Shown here: piece by piece, positions 26,863 to 34,931 of the stretch
Position numbering within the stretch: the stretch's first letter is position 1
Layout: every line of letters begins with the position of its first letter
Assembly: GCF_007671725.1 (NCBI RefSeq)
Contig: NZ_VCNM01000003.1
Location: 1 to 64,000 of the forward strand
Reading direction: 5' to 3'
DNA from: Halorubrum depositum
GTDB lineage: Archaea; Halobacteriota; Halobacteria; Halobacteriales; Haloferacaceae
DNA length: 64,000 bases
Made by a program: the position numbers and the translations under genes
The notes under the pieces: model-generated
Told to the model about the DNA's origin: nothing
What the model saw: only the letters and a program-made list of their open reading frames with translations
Databases searched by the model: none

Positions 26863-27036
26863 TTACAGTGCGAGCGACACGGTCCCGCAGAACATGAACA
26901 GGGAGACGAACTGCCGTGCGCGAACCATGGAGACGTCGAAGTATTCCGAGTGACCCAGTCCCGAGGAGACGAGCGCCAGTGCGACGAACGCCGCGCTGAC
27001 CGGCGCGAAACGACCGGTGAACATCGGTTTACGCAT
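26863..27036 (-). CDS. Small membrane-protein ORF (57 aa), unknown
   Basis: The frame begins MRKPMFTGRFAPVSAAFVAL and ends FVSLFMFCGTVSLAL before TAA. It has two hydrophobic segments separated by a polar GHSEYFDVSMVRARQ stretch, so it could be a two-helix membrane peptide. Codon usage is compatible with coding. No clear TATA element precedes it on the minus strand, and a longer frame cannot be excluded. It lies in an otherwise empty 535-bp gap, which raises the chance it is real or a gene remnant. Confidence 0.4.
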   Translation of the reverse strand: MRKPMFTGRFAPVSAAFVALALVSSGLGHSEYFDVSMVRARQFVSLFMFCGTVSLAL

Positions 27037-27271
27037 CGCCTCCGGTGCGCCGTCGTGAGGTGTCGGTACGGCCTGTCGATCCCTGAATGACCATGAGTGC
27101 CAATCGACGCACCGACATTTATTTATCAGGTGTGTAAGCGCTCCGGGAGAGTCAGCGACGGGAGTCTCGGGGTCCCTCTCCGGCGTACGCGTAGCTCCGC
27201 CGGGGGTGCGGACTGCCGTTACGGATGGGAAGCGCGACGCGATCGGGGCGGACCGTCACCGTACCCGCCCG
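27037..27271. other. Intergenic region without clear gene
   Basis: This 235-bp stretch contains an AT-rich CATTTATTTATCAGG (27116-27130) resembling a plus-strand promoter, but no frame longer than about 60 codons follows. Nothing else stands out. Confidence 0.3.
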
Positions 27272-27889
27272 TCAGTCGCGCGTGAGTGCTCGATGGCCGA
27301 AGAAGAGCACGACGAGTGCCGCGGGAATGAGCGAGGTCGACGTACCGAACGGGTTGAGGCTCGAGACGGCGAGGGCGACGCCGGCGACGCCGAAGAGGAG
27401 CACCCCTAGTTCGACGGCCCGTTCTCCCGATACCTCGCCGTCTCCGATGGACCGCATCGCCGTGCGACTATCGCTGTTCCGTTCAGTCGCAAAGGTGGGT
27501 CGGCGCGCCCCGCTGTCGGCGGTCGCGCCCTCGGTCTCGTCCGCGGTCAGGGCGTCTGCGGCACGCGACGAGAACACCTGGCCGGTCTCTCGTTCGAATT
27601 CGAGTCGGCCGGCCGAGTCGAGGTGCGGGAGGTCGAAGTCGTAGAGGACGCTGTGGATCTCCTCGTCGGTGGGGACCATTTCGTCGGTCTCCTCCTCGAA
27701 CCACTCCGAGAGGGCGGTGGTCAGCTCACCGATCGTAACGGGGGTCTGAGGGCGTTCGTCGACGATCGAGACGATGGTGTCCCGGCGCTGCAGCTCGGAG
27801 ACGCCGCCGAGGCCGGGTCTGTCGTCGAGCCTTGGCCCCGACCCCTCTTCGAAGTCGTCCGAGCCGGTCGGCGACCAAGGGGGTACCAT
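27272..27889 (-). CDS. DUF7344-type HTH protein with C-terminal membrane helices
   Basis: The 205-residue protein has a winged-helix-like domain at about 30-110 (QRRDTIVSIVDERPQTPVTI, then HSVLYDFDLPHLDSAGRLEFE). A polar linker follows, then two hydrophobic segments near 156-176 and 183-200 that should anchor it in the membrane. This DUF7344 architecture recurs in haloarchaea. A minus-strand TATA element (ATTTTTATAG, 27911-27920) lies 21 bp upstream of the ATG. It is divergent from the aminotransferase operon, so it may regulate it. It is paralogous in layout to the protein at 30530-31126. Confidence 0.75.
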   Translation of the reverse strand: MVPPWSPTGSDDFEEGSGPRLDDRPGLGGVSELQRRDTIVSIVDERPQTPVTIGELTTALSEWFEEETDEMVPTDEEIHSVLYDFDLPHLDSAGRLEFERETGQVFSSRAADALTADETEGATADSGARRPTFATERNSDSRTAMRSIGDGEVSGERAVELGVLLFGVAGVALAVSSLNPFGTSTSLIPAALVVLFFGHRALTRD

Positions 27890-27982
27890 TGACGGGAGGA
27901 ACTATGGGATCTATAAAAATAAAACCCGTGGTGGCGCTGGGGCCTGATTCGGGATATTTCCCCTTGTTAGCCTCCGAGACCC

Positions 27983-28000
27983 TTATCTTACCCATAATAA
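27983..28000 (+). promoter_or_regulatory. Glycan-locus promoter element 1
   Basis: TTATCTTACCCATAATAA fits the shared 18-bp consensus YTAYC-N6-CSATAATAA. It precedes the aminotransferase-dehydrogenase operon, but at 142 bp from the ATG, farther than other copies, so a leader of about 115 nt is implied. That leader contains a 30-codon ORF from ATG 28054 whose TGA overlaps the aminotransferase ATG. Confidence 0.5.
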
Positions 28001-28142
28001 TTGCCGCATAGGACTTGGAACCCGACAGCGGGAGCGGGACCGCACGCGAAGCTATGAGAGGATCACACCTATTCAACGACGGATGCGAGCGACCGTCCGA
28101 CGACGGCATGAGCGCGACGAACGACAGCGACGGGAGGCGTCA

Positions 28143-29285
28143 ATGAGCGGAGACGTCAACATCGCCGATCCGATCCTGGGCGACGAAGAGGTCTCGCGCA
28201 TCGAGTCGGTCGTCGACTCCGGGATGATCGCCGACGGTCCCGAAGTTCGCGAGTTCGAAGCCGAGTTCGCGGACTACTGCGACGCCGACGAGGCCGTCGC
28301 GACGTCGAACGGCACCACGGCGCTCCACACGGCGCTCGAAGCGGTCGGTGTCGGGCCCGGTGACACGGTGCTCACCACGCCGTTCTCGTTCGTCGCGACG
28401 GCGAACGCCATTCGGTTCGCGGGCGCCACGCCGGTGTTCGCGGACGTCGACCCCGAGACGTTCAACCTCGACCCCGAACGCGTCGAGGCGAAGCTCGAAG
28501 CGCTCGATGGACGCGTCGACGCGATGGTCGTCGTCCACCTCTACGGGCTCCCGGCACCGATGGACCGGTTGCGCGAACTCGCGGACGAGTACGACGTGGC
28601 CATCGTCGAAGACGCCGCACAGGCTCACGGGGCGACGTACCACGACAGCCCGGTCGGGTCGCTCGGCGACGCCGCGTGTTTCTCGTTTTACCCGACGAAG
28701 AACATGACCACGGGCGAGGGCGGCATGGTCGTCACCGACGACCAACGGGTCGCCGACGCCGCGGCGAGTTTCATCAATCACGGCCGCGAGACCGACGGGT
28801 ATCGACACGTCTCGCTCGGACACAATTTCCGAATGACGAGCATCGCCGCCGCGATGGGGCGGGCGCAACTCGAACGGCTGCCCGGGTTCGTCGAGCGCCG
28901 CCGTGAGAACGCGGCGAGACTCGATGAACTGCTCGCGGAGACGAACGCCGTCACACCGGTGAGTCCCGACGGCTGTGGGCACTCCTACCACCAGTACACG
29001 ATCCGCGTCGGCAACCGCGATTCGGTCGCCGAGCGGCTCGACGAACACGGGATCGGAAGCGGAGTGTACTACCCGCGATGTATCCACGACCAACCCGCAT
29101 ATGACGCACTCGACGTGAGTGCCCCGGCCGCGGAGCGCGTCGCTGATCAGGCGCTGTCACTCCCAGTGCATCCGGCGCTCGACGAGGAGGAAGTCGAACG
29201 AGTCGGGAGCGTCCTCCGCGACGAGGTGACCGTCGAGCCGCCGGCCGACCCCGCGCGGACGACCGTGGAGGTGTCCAATGACTGA
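28143..29285 (+). CDS. DegT/DnrJ/EryC1-family nucleotide-sugar aminotransferase (WbpE-like)
   Basis: The 380-residue PLP enzyme would install an amino group on a keto-sugar nucleotide. Key segments are ATSNGTTALHTAL (phosphate-binding), the EDAAQAHGA motif, and SFYPTKNMTTGEGGM with the PLP-binding Lys. ATG 28143 gives the family N-terminus NIADPILGDEEVSRI. The frame is open to 28083, and a separate 30-codon ORF (28054-28146) overlaps the start as ATGA. Its stop overlaps the next ATG by 8 bp. Pairing with a Gfo/Idh/MocA dehydrogenase is that of WbpE-WbpB in 2,3-diamino-uronate synthesis; this pathway assignment is inferred. Confidence 0.88.
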   Translation: MSGDVNIADPILGDEEVSRIESVVDSGMIADGPEVREFEAEFADYCDADEAVATSNGTTALHTALEAVGVGPGDTVLTTPFSFVATANAIRFAGATPVFADVDPETFNLDPERVEAKLEALDGRVDAMVVVHLYGLPAPMDRLRELADEYDVAIVEDAAQAHGATYHDSPVGSLGDAACFSFYPTKNMTTGEGGMVVTDDQRVADAAASFINHGRETDGYRHVSLGHNFRMTSIAAAMGRAQLERLPGFVERRRENAARLDELLAETNAVTPVSPDGCGHSYHQYTIRVGNRDSVAERLDEHGIGSGVYYPRCIHDQPAYDALDVSAPAAERVADQALSLPVHPALDEEEVERVGSVLRDEVTVEPPADPARTTVEVSND

Positions 29286-30267
29286 CGACACCGTCAGCGC
29301 GGGCGTCGTCGGCGTCGGCAGCATGGGGCAGAACCACGCCCGCGTCTACGACGAACTCGAGGAGACGGACCTCGTCGGCGTCTTCGACGTGGACGACGAC
29401 AACGCGGCGGACGTCGCCGCGGAGTACGGGACGACTTCGCGGTCGATGGCCGATCTCCTCGACGTCGTCGACGTCGTCTCCGTCGCCGTGCCGACCCAGT
29501 TCCACTACGAGAACGCGAAGCGCGCCCTCGAAGCCGACGTGGACGTGCTCGTGGAGAAACCGTTCGTCGCCGACCCCGAGAAGGGCCAAGAGCTCATCGA
29601 CATCGCGGACGAGCGCGACCTCACGTTACAGGTCGGCCACATCGAACGGTTCAACCCCGCGGTCCAGACGCTTCGTGACCTCGTGGACGAGTTGAACATC
29701 TACGCGGTGTCGACCGAACGGGTCGGGCCGCCGATAGACCGCGCCATCGACGACTCGGTCATCATGGATCTGATGATCCACGACCTCGACATCGTGCTCG
29801 ACATCGTCGACGGCGACGTCGACTCGTACAGTTCGGTCGGCACCCCCGACTGCCGCTACGCCAACGCAACCCTCCGATTCGACTCCGGCGTGACTGCGTC
29901 TCTCACCACGAGCCGCGTCACCCAAGAGAAGGTCCGCGGACTCACCATCTCAGCGGAGGAGTGCCGCGTCAAGGTCGACTACATCGACCAGAGCATCGAA
30001 ATCCACCGCTCGTCGGTGCCGGCGCACATCGACGACGACTCCTTCGTGCGCCACCGACACGAGAACTTCGTCGAGACGCTCACCGTCGAACAGGTCGAAC
30101 CCCTGAAGAGCGAACTCAGCTCGTTCGCGCACGCCGCCGAGACGGGAGAAGACCCCGTCGTGGACGGAAAGCAGGGGCTCCGCGTGCTGAAATTGACGAA
30201 ATCGCTGGACAGCGCGGCGCAGTCGGGATCGGCCGATAGCCCGAACATTTCTGCCGACGCGGACTGA
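29278..30267 (+). CDS. Gfo/Idh/MocA-family sugar-nucleotide dehydrogenase (WbpB-like)
   Basis: The 329-residue NAD(P)-dependent oxidoreductase begins VSAGVVGVGSMGQNHARVY, a Rossmann dinucleotide site. It has the family EKPF motif (VDVLVEKPFVADP) with the catalytic Lys, then HIERFNPAVQTL and MDLMIHDLDIVLDIV with the catalytic His/Asp. It overlaps the aminotransferase by 8 bp and is surely co-translated. WbpB oxidises C3 of UDP-GlcNAcA for transamination by WbpE, so this pair fits the middle of the route to UDP-GlcNAc(3NAc)A. Confidence 0.87.
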   Translation: MTDDTVSAGVVGVGSMGQNHARVYDELEETDLVGVFDVDDDNAADVAAEYGTTSRSMADLLDVVDVVSVAVPTQFHYENAKRALEADVDVLVEKPFVADPEKGQELIDIADERDLTLQVGHIERFNPAVQTLRDLVDELNIYAVSTERVGPPIDRAIDDSVIMDLMIHDLDIVLDIVDGDVDSYSSVGTPDCRYANATLRFDSGVTASLTTSRVTQEKVRGLTISAEECRVKVDYIDQSIEIHRSSVPAHIDDDSFVRHRHENFVETLTVEQVEPLKSELSSFAHAAETGEDPVVDGKQGLRVLKLTKSLDSAAQSGSADSPNISADAD

Positions 30268-30529
30268 CCGTCGCCGATCGACGGCGTGAACCGACGTAAC
30301 CGGCTGCAACAATCCGAATTAAGCCGATTTTCAACCCGACGATGTCTGACGGTTGTTGAAAACCCAACAATGCCCCCGTCTTGCGATTTGGGGCGTTGAA
30401 ACAGTGTGAAACAGTCGTGGAAACGGAAATGAAATACCTTAGAGCCGGGCGTAAACAGACGAAAACATTTGGAAAATCCGGAACTATCTCACCGGTTTAT
30501 TTGGTCCCTCTGTGATGGTACGAGCGACG
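30268..30529. promoter_or_regulatory. AT-rich intergenic control region with inverted repeats
   Basis: This 262-bp gap between the dehydrogenase and a membrane HTH gene is unusually AT-rich. It holds TTGTTG-AAAACC-CAACAA (30353-30370), an 8-bp inverted pair TTTTCAAC/GTTGAAAA (30328-30335 and 30355-30362), and a direct repeat TGAAACAG (near 30396-30413). A TTTATTT TATA element (30496-30502) sits about 30 bp before ATG 30530. The arrangement suggests an operator region for the HTH protein or a small RNA. Confidence 0.4.
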
Positions 30530-31126
30530 ATGACTGCCCAAGTAGACGTCCCCGAAGACTCGCTGCTCGAACCGCAAGCGGAGGAAGAGACGACAGATCT
30601 CGACGCTGACGAGGTGTACCATCTACTCCAGAACGAGCGCCGCCGGAAGGTCCTCGAGTATCTGCGCGGCCGCGAGGGCCCGGTCCAGATGCGCGACATC
30701 GCGGAGCAGGTCGCCGCGTGGGAGCACGACACGACGGTGCAGGCGCTGATGTCCGACCAGCGGCAGCGCGTGTACATCGCGCTGTACCAGGCGCACCTCC
30801 CGAAACTCGACGAAGAGGGGGTCATCGACTACAACCAGAGCCGAGGGATCGTCGAGAAGAACCCCCCCGCCCAGGAGCTCATCGCCCACCTCGAACAGCC
30901 GGGAGACGACGACGAGTCCGACGCCGACGAGTCGGAGCAGGCGTGGGGGAAGTACTACCTCGGCGTGTCGGGCGTGAGCGCGCTCCTGATCGGTGCGTCG
31001 GGACTGGGTCTCCCCGCGATCAGTTCCGTTCCGCACCTGTTCGTCGCCCTCGCGGTAATGAGCGTGTACACCGCGCTCTCGTTCTGGCAAGTGCTCGACG
31101 AGTCCGGCGACGCGGACGAAGAATAA
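30530..31126 (+). CDS. DUF7344-type HTH protein with two C-terminal membrane helices
   Basis: The 198-residue protein (start ATG 30530; in-frame ATG 30515 is possible but closer to the TATA element) begins MTAQVDVPEDSLLEPQAEEE. The HTH domain runs from YHLLQNERRRKVLEYLRGRE to YIALYQAHLPKLDEEGVIDY, the signature layout of DUF7344. An acidic linker leads to two hydrophobic helices (YYLGVSGVSALLIGASGLG and LFVALAVMSVYTALSFW). It probably binds DNA while held at the membrane. It stands between the WbpB-like gene and the calcium-domain regulator and may control the surface-glycan genes. Confidence 0.78.
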   Translation: MTAQVDVPEDSLLEPQAEEETTDLDADEVYHLLQNERRRKVLEYLRGREGPVQMRDIAEQVAAWEHDTTVQALMSDQRQRVYIALYQAHLPKLDEEGVIDYNQSRGIVEKNPPAQELIAHLEQPGDDDESDADESEQAWGKYYLGVSGVSALLIGASGLGLPAISSVPHLFVALAVMSVYTALSFWQVLDESGDADEE

Positions 31127-31429
31127 GGCTTTCCGCACCAGACGCCCGGCGACGCGCCGACTGCTCCGATATAAACGCCGCTTGCGGTGTGAGATGAGTA
31201 TCTGAGCGTTGTAGAGCGGTGAGTACCCAGTACGACCACCGGAGGTCGTCGAATCTGTCCTCCGTGAGATTAATACGGGAGAGCCTGATTCAGGGATATA
31301 CGAGTTAGATCTGATGAACATAACTGTGCGTTCGCAGCCGAGTCGAGAAGGCGGAACGCTCGACTGCGGAGTGACTCACCACCACTATCCGAGTGACCAC
31401 ACCCGCACAGAGCCGCGTTCCTCGTGACG
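31127..31429. other. Intergenic region, no gene seen
   Basis: About 300 bp between two membrane regulator genes. An AT-rich GAGATTAATACGGG (31265-31278) and GGGATATACGAGTTAG (31296-31311) may be promoter parts. No open frame with coding character, no strong repeat and no copy of the 18-bp glycan-locus element was seen. Confidence 0.35.
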
Positions 31430-32755
31430 ATGTCTCAGACCCGAGCCTTGTTCGTGATGGCCGCGTTCGTCTTCCTCGCGGCCATCGCCCCTGCGTCCGT
31501 CACCGCGACGCCGGTCGCACAGCAGAACGGGACGATCGTCCAAGCCGAGTTCACCGACCCGGTGCCGGTCGAAGGCGCCAACGGGTCCGCGTACCTCTGG
31601 GAGTCGGAACCCAACGGCCTGCGGGTGACGGTCCCCCCCTCTAACGGGTCGGAGCTCTACGAGGTCTGCGTGCAGAACGAGACCGGTGCGCAGATCGTCT
31701 GCGACAACCAGAGAGCCGCGTCAGGGGACCGAGCGGTGACGATGGACCTCGCCGACCTCTCGGCGTTTCGGGAGACGCAGAACGTCACCGTCGTCCTCTG
31801 GCCCGGCTCTCCGGGCGAGTCCGAGCCGATCGGCTCCGACACGATCAGCATCAGGGTCGTCGAGAAGGACGGCGACATCGACGGCGACAAACTCTCGAAT
31901 GCGGAGGAGCTGTCGCACAACACCTCGATGCTCCTGATGGACACCGACAGGGACAGCCTCAGCGACGGGGCCGAGGTGAACAACTACGGCACGTCGCCGA
32001 CGTCGGCCGACACCGACGGCGACAACCTGTCGGACGCGGCCGAGCTGTCGAGATCGCTCGACCCGACGGACCCGGACACCGATGGCGACGGGATTCCCGA
32101 CGGCGTCGAGGTGGAACGCGGGTTGGCGCCGAAGGACCCGAACGCCGATACGGACGGTGACGGCCTGTCAGACGCCTACGAGTACGAACACGGTAGCGAC
32201 CCGACGAAAGTGGACACCGACGGCGACGGACTGAACGACGGGTTGGAGGCGCGGCTGGGGACGGGTCCGGACGACGGCCGTACCACGCCGATGCTCCTGT
32301 TCGCGGGCCTGACGCTCTTCGGTATCTCCGTGCTCGCGGCGCGCTGGGCCTGGCCCTCGTGGCGTCACCGGGTCGACCGGTACGTTCCCTCGTGGCTTGT
32401 GGCGGGACGTGCGTCCACCGACGACGGGGCGTCCGCCGACGACGAGGCGTCCGCCGAACGCGATACAGACGAGCCAGCGGTCGCACCGGGGTTCGACCGC
32501 GCGGAACGTCAGGAGTCGTCGCAACCGGTACTGACTGACGAGGACAGAGTCCTCCGGATCCTCCGCGAGAACGACGGGTGGGTGTATCAGAGCGTCATCG
32601 TCGAGGAGACCAGTTGGTCCAAGTCGAAGGTGAGCCGACTGCTCTCCGAGATGGCCGACGATGGGGTGATCGAGAAGGTCAGCGTTGGGCGACAGAACGT
32701 CGTGGCGGAGGAGGGGTCGATGCCCGACGGGTTCGGGTCGCCGTTCGAGGAGTGA
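31430..32755 (+). CDS. Membrane-anchored winged-helix regulator with extracellular calcium-binding repeats
   Basis: The 441-residue protein has a signal peptide (residues 1-28, ending near ATPVAQQ) and a beta-rich outer domain to about 140. Residues about 146-278 hold five or six thrombospondin type-3-like DxDxDG loops (DTDGDNLSDAAEL, DTDGDGIPDGVEV, DTDGDGLSDAYEY and others), which bind Ca2+ in known proteins. One membrane helix (MLLFAGLTLFGISVLAARWA, about 286-307) follows, then a Ser/Asp linker. A cytosolic winged helix (DRVLRILRENDGWVYQSVIV to DGVIEKVSVGRQNVV, about 370-428) closes the chain and is of the same type as at 22791-23339. It looks like a one-component signalling protein linking outside Ca2+ or surface state to transcription. 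ATG 31430 is preferred over GTG 31424. Confidence 0.82.
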   Translation: MSQTRALFVMAAFVFLAAIAPASVTATPVAQQNGTIVQAEFTDPVPVEGANGSAYLWESEPNGLRVTVPPSNGSELYEVCVQNETGAQIVCDNQRAASGDRAVTMDLADLSAFRETQNVTVVLWPGSPGESEPIGSDTISIRVVEKDGDIDGDKLSNAEELSHNTSMLLMDTDRDSLSDGAEVNNYGTSPTSADTDGDNLSDAAELSRSLDPTDPDTDGDGIPDGVEVERGLAPKDPNADTDGDGLSDAYEYEHGSDPTKVDTDGDGLNDGLEARLGTGPDDGRTTPMLLFAGLTLFGISVLAARWAWPSWRHRVDRYVPSWLVAGRASTDDGASADDEASAERDTDEPAVAPGFDRAERQESSQPVLTDEDRVLRILRENDGWVYQSVIVEETSWSKSKVSRLLSEMADDGVIEKVSVGRQNVVAEEGSMPDGFGSPFEE

Positions 32756-32820
32756 CGGCGGCTGACGGCCGTGATCCGTCCCTCAGAGCTCTCGACGAAG
32801 GGGCACCGACTGCCACGTTT

Positions 32821-33735
32821 TCAGGCGTCGAGTCGCGTCCGGACACCTTTGATCACGTTGAAACAGAGTCCCGGTAGCTGACGCGGTGACGGCGTCGTTC
32901 CGTCGCGGAGGAACGAGACACCGGAGCCGAATCGGCCCTCTCGTAGATACAGCGACGCGAGGGCGTAGTGGTGGGTTCCGGTCACGTCGTATCCCTCGGT
33001 CTCCAGTTCGACGACGTCGTCGGCGAACGTCCGGAGAAAGTGTCTGTTCGCCTCCCGGACGGCACCGGCGCTCGGACCGCCCGACGGGTAGCGCCGTAAG
33101 AGCGGTTCGTCGACGTAAGCCAACTTCCCCTGCTTGAGCACGCGGATGAGGAACTCGGTGTCCTGATACCGGTCGAACGATTCGTCGAACCCGTCGATGC
33201 GGTCCACGACGTCCGACTCGACGATGAGCGTCGACCCGGCGCTGGTGTGGAGGTTCTCCATGAGCACATCCTTTACGAGCTCTTCACCGCCCTCTGCGCC
33301 CTCTCTCGAGCCGTGTCCTCCGAAGAACGACTTGAGGCGTTCCCACCCGGGAGCCGCGTCCGCATCGTCGACGACGGTCGTTCCGCAGTAGGCGGCGACC
33401 CACTCGTCGGACCGCCGTTCTAGCGTCTCGACCTGCTGTTCGAGTTTCGTTGGTGCCCACACGTCGTCCGAGTCGAGGAGCGCGATATAATCGCCAGTCG
33501 CGGCTTCGATGCCGGTGTTTCGGGCGGCGCTACCGCCTCGATTCGTCTCGTGTTCGAGGTAGGTTAGACGCGAGTCGTCGTATTCGTTCACGACGGACGC
33601 CGTGTCGTCGTCGGAGGCGTCGTCGACGACGACGACCTCGACGTCCTCCAACGTCTGGTCGAGCGCGCTGTCGATGGACCGCGGCAGGACGTCCGCTCGG
33701 TTGTACGTGGGGATAATGACGCTCACTGTAGGCAT
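32821..33735 (-). CDS. Family 2 glycosyltransferase
   Basis: The 304-residue GT-A enzyme starts MPTVSVIIPTYNRADVLPRS; ATG 33735 is preferred over the open frame to 33759. Motifs are VEVVVVDDASDDDT (nucleotide binding), NRGGSAARNTGIEAATGDYIALLDSDDVW with the Asp-x-Asp metal site, and a later GFDESFDRYQDTEFLIRVL. It would add a sugar from a nucleotide donor to a lipid-linked glycan on the cytoplasmic face. It is divergent from the MoxR-like gene, and the spacer holds two copies of the 18-bp glycan-locus promoter element. Confidence 0.9.
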   Translation of the reverse strand: MPTVSVIIPTYNRADVLPRSIDSALDQTLEDVEVVVVDDASDDDTASVVNEYDDSRLTYLEHETNRGGSAARNTGIEAATGDYIALLDSDDVWAPTKLEQQVETLERRSDEWVAAYCGTTVVDDADAAPGWERLKSFFGGHGSREGAEGGEELVKDVLMENLHTSAGSTLIVESDVVDRIDGFDESFDRYQDTEFLIRVLKQGKLAYVDEPLLRRYPSGGPSAGAVREANRHFLRTFADDVVELETEGYDVTGTHHYALASLYLREGRFGSGVSFLRDGTTPSPRQLPGLCFNVIKGVRTRLDA

Positions 33736-33769
33736 CGAGAATCGAGTGAGACTCGTCACGGGGAGTGCT

Positions 33770-33787
33770 TTATTATCGCTCCGGTAA
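33770..33787 (-). promoter_or_regulatory. Glycan-locus promoter element 2
   Basis: Read on the minus strand: TTACCGGAGCGATAATAA, an exact fit to the YTAYC-N6-CSATAATAA consensus, 34 bp from ATG 33735. Its first 15 bases (plus 33773-33787) form the imperfect palindrome TTATCG-CTC-CGGTAA. Confidence 0.65.
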
Positions 33788-33807
33788 CGCGGACGACGGC
33801 CGGCGGC

Positions 33808-33825
33808 TTATCGCTCCGATAATAA
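33808..33825 (+). promoter_or_regulatory. Glycan-locus promoter element 3
   Basis: TTATCGCTCCGATAATAA, 26 bp from ATG 33852 of the MoxR-like gene. Bases 33808-33822 are a perfect palindrome with a 3-bp centre (TTATCG-CTC-CGATAA). Elements 2 and 3 face away from each other 35 bp apart. Confidence 0.7.
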
Positions 33826-33851
33826 TAGTCGGACGGACCGAGCGGGGGGAT

Positions 33852-34901
33852 ATGGACACCACCGAGTTACAAACGCAGAGTACGCGCGTCCTCGACGAGG
33901 TATCTCGTGCCGCCGTCGTTGACCGCGATGTCCTCCGACGGATCCTCACAGGCGTACTCTCACGGGGACACGTGCTCCTCGAGGGCGTCCCGGGGAGTGG
34001 AAAGACGCTGACCGCACGGGGGTTCGCGACCGCGCTGGGCCTCTCGTTTTCGCGGATCCGGTTCACGCCCGACCTCCTCCCCGCCGACGTGACCGGGACG
34101 CACGTCGGCGGCGAACGCGACGGGTCGGCCGAGTTCAGCGAGGGACCGGTGTTCGCGAACGTCGTCCTCGCCGACGGGATTACCCGCGCCCCACGGAAGA
34201 CGCAGGCCGCGCTCCTCGAAGCGATGGCCGAGGGGCAGGTGACGGTCGACGGTGAGACGCATCCGCTTCCCGAACCGTTCGTCGTCATCGCCACACGGAA
34301 CCGCGTCGAACAGGGCGAGGAAACGTTCCCGCTCTCGGAGGCGCAGAAGGATCGCTTCCTGATCAAGGACAGCCTCAGCTATCCCGACGACGAGGCGGAG
34401 CTGACGTTACTCGACCGACGCGACGCTCGGGACGAACGGACGCCGTCCGTCTCGACGGTCCTCTCGAAGGGGAGCGTCCTCGTGATGCAACGTGTCCCGG
34501 AGCGGATTCGCGTCGACGACGAAATCAAGCAGTACATCGTTGACATCGTCCAGCAGACTCGCTCTGACGAGCGTGTCGCCGTCGGCGTCTCCCCGCGCGG
34601 GTGCCAGCACCTCTTCGAAGCCGCCCGGGCGACGGCCGCAGTGCGGGGGCGCGAGTTCGTCGTCCCGGACGACGTAACGGACGTCGCCCACTCGACCATC
34701 GCACACCGTCTCGTTCCGGCTGCAGAGGCGACGGTGGATGGCGTCGACCGAACGCGACTGGTCGACGAACTGCTCTCCGCAGTCACGGCCCCGAGGGTCA
34801 GCGGTGAAGCGGGCGTGAGCACCGTCGGCGCGACTGCGAGCGTGACAACTCGCTCGCAGAACGCCGAAACGACCTCCGAACGTCCGAACGAGACGCGTTG
34901 A
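33852..34901 (+). CDS. MoxR-like AAA+ ATPase with altered Walker B
   Basis: The 349-residue protein has a Walker A (GVPGSGKTLTA, about 50-60) and the MoxR hallmarks PDLLPADVTGT, APRKTQAALLEAMAEGQVTV and LSEAQKDRF. In normal MoxR proteins the Walker B reads LADEINRA; here it reads LADGITRA, so the catalytic Glu is Gly. ATP may bind but hydrolysis should be impaired. MoxR proteins usually sit beside DUF58/von Willebrand partners; none is adjacent. The C-terminal 50 residues are a Ser/Thr-rich tail. Start ATG 33852 follows promoter element 3. It may act as a nucleotide-switched chaperone or scaffold for the glycan machinery; this is inference. Confidence 0.83.
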   Translation: MDTTELQTQSTRVLDEVSRAAVVDRDVLRRILTGVLSRGHVLLEGVPGSGKTLTARGFATALGLSFSRIRFTPDLLPADVTGTHVGGERDGSAEFSEGPVFANVVLADGITRAPRKTQAALLEAMAEGQVTVDGETHPLPEPFVVIATRNRVEQGEETFPLSEAQKDRFLIKDSLSYPDDEAELTLLDRRDARDERTPSVSTVLSKGSVLVMQRVPERIRVDDEIKQYIVDIVQQTRSDERVAVGVSPRGCQHLFEAARATAAVRGREFVVPDDVTDVAHSTIAHRLVPAAEATVDGVDRTRLVDELLSAVTAPRVSGEAGVSTVGATASVTTRSQNAETTSERPNETR

Positions 34902-34931
34902 GCGGACTCGCCCGCGCTCGCGCCCGCCGCT

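Noticed and set aside
28054-28146. 30-codon ORF overlapping the aminotransferase start as ATGA
   Set aside because: It resembles the other coupled mini-ORFs, but TATA spacing does not support its start and the peptide has no signal-like character.
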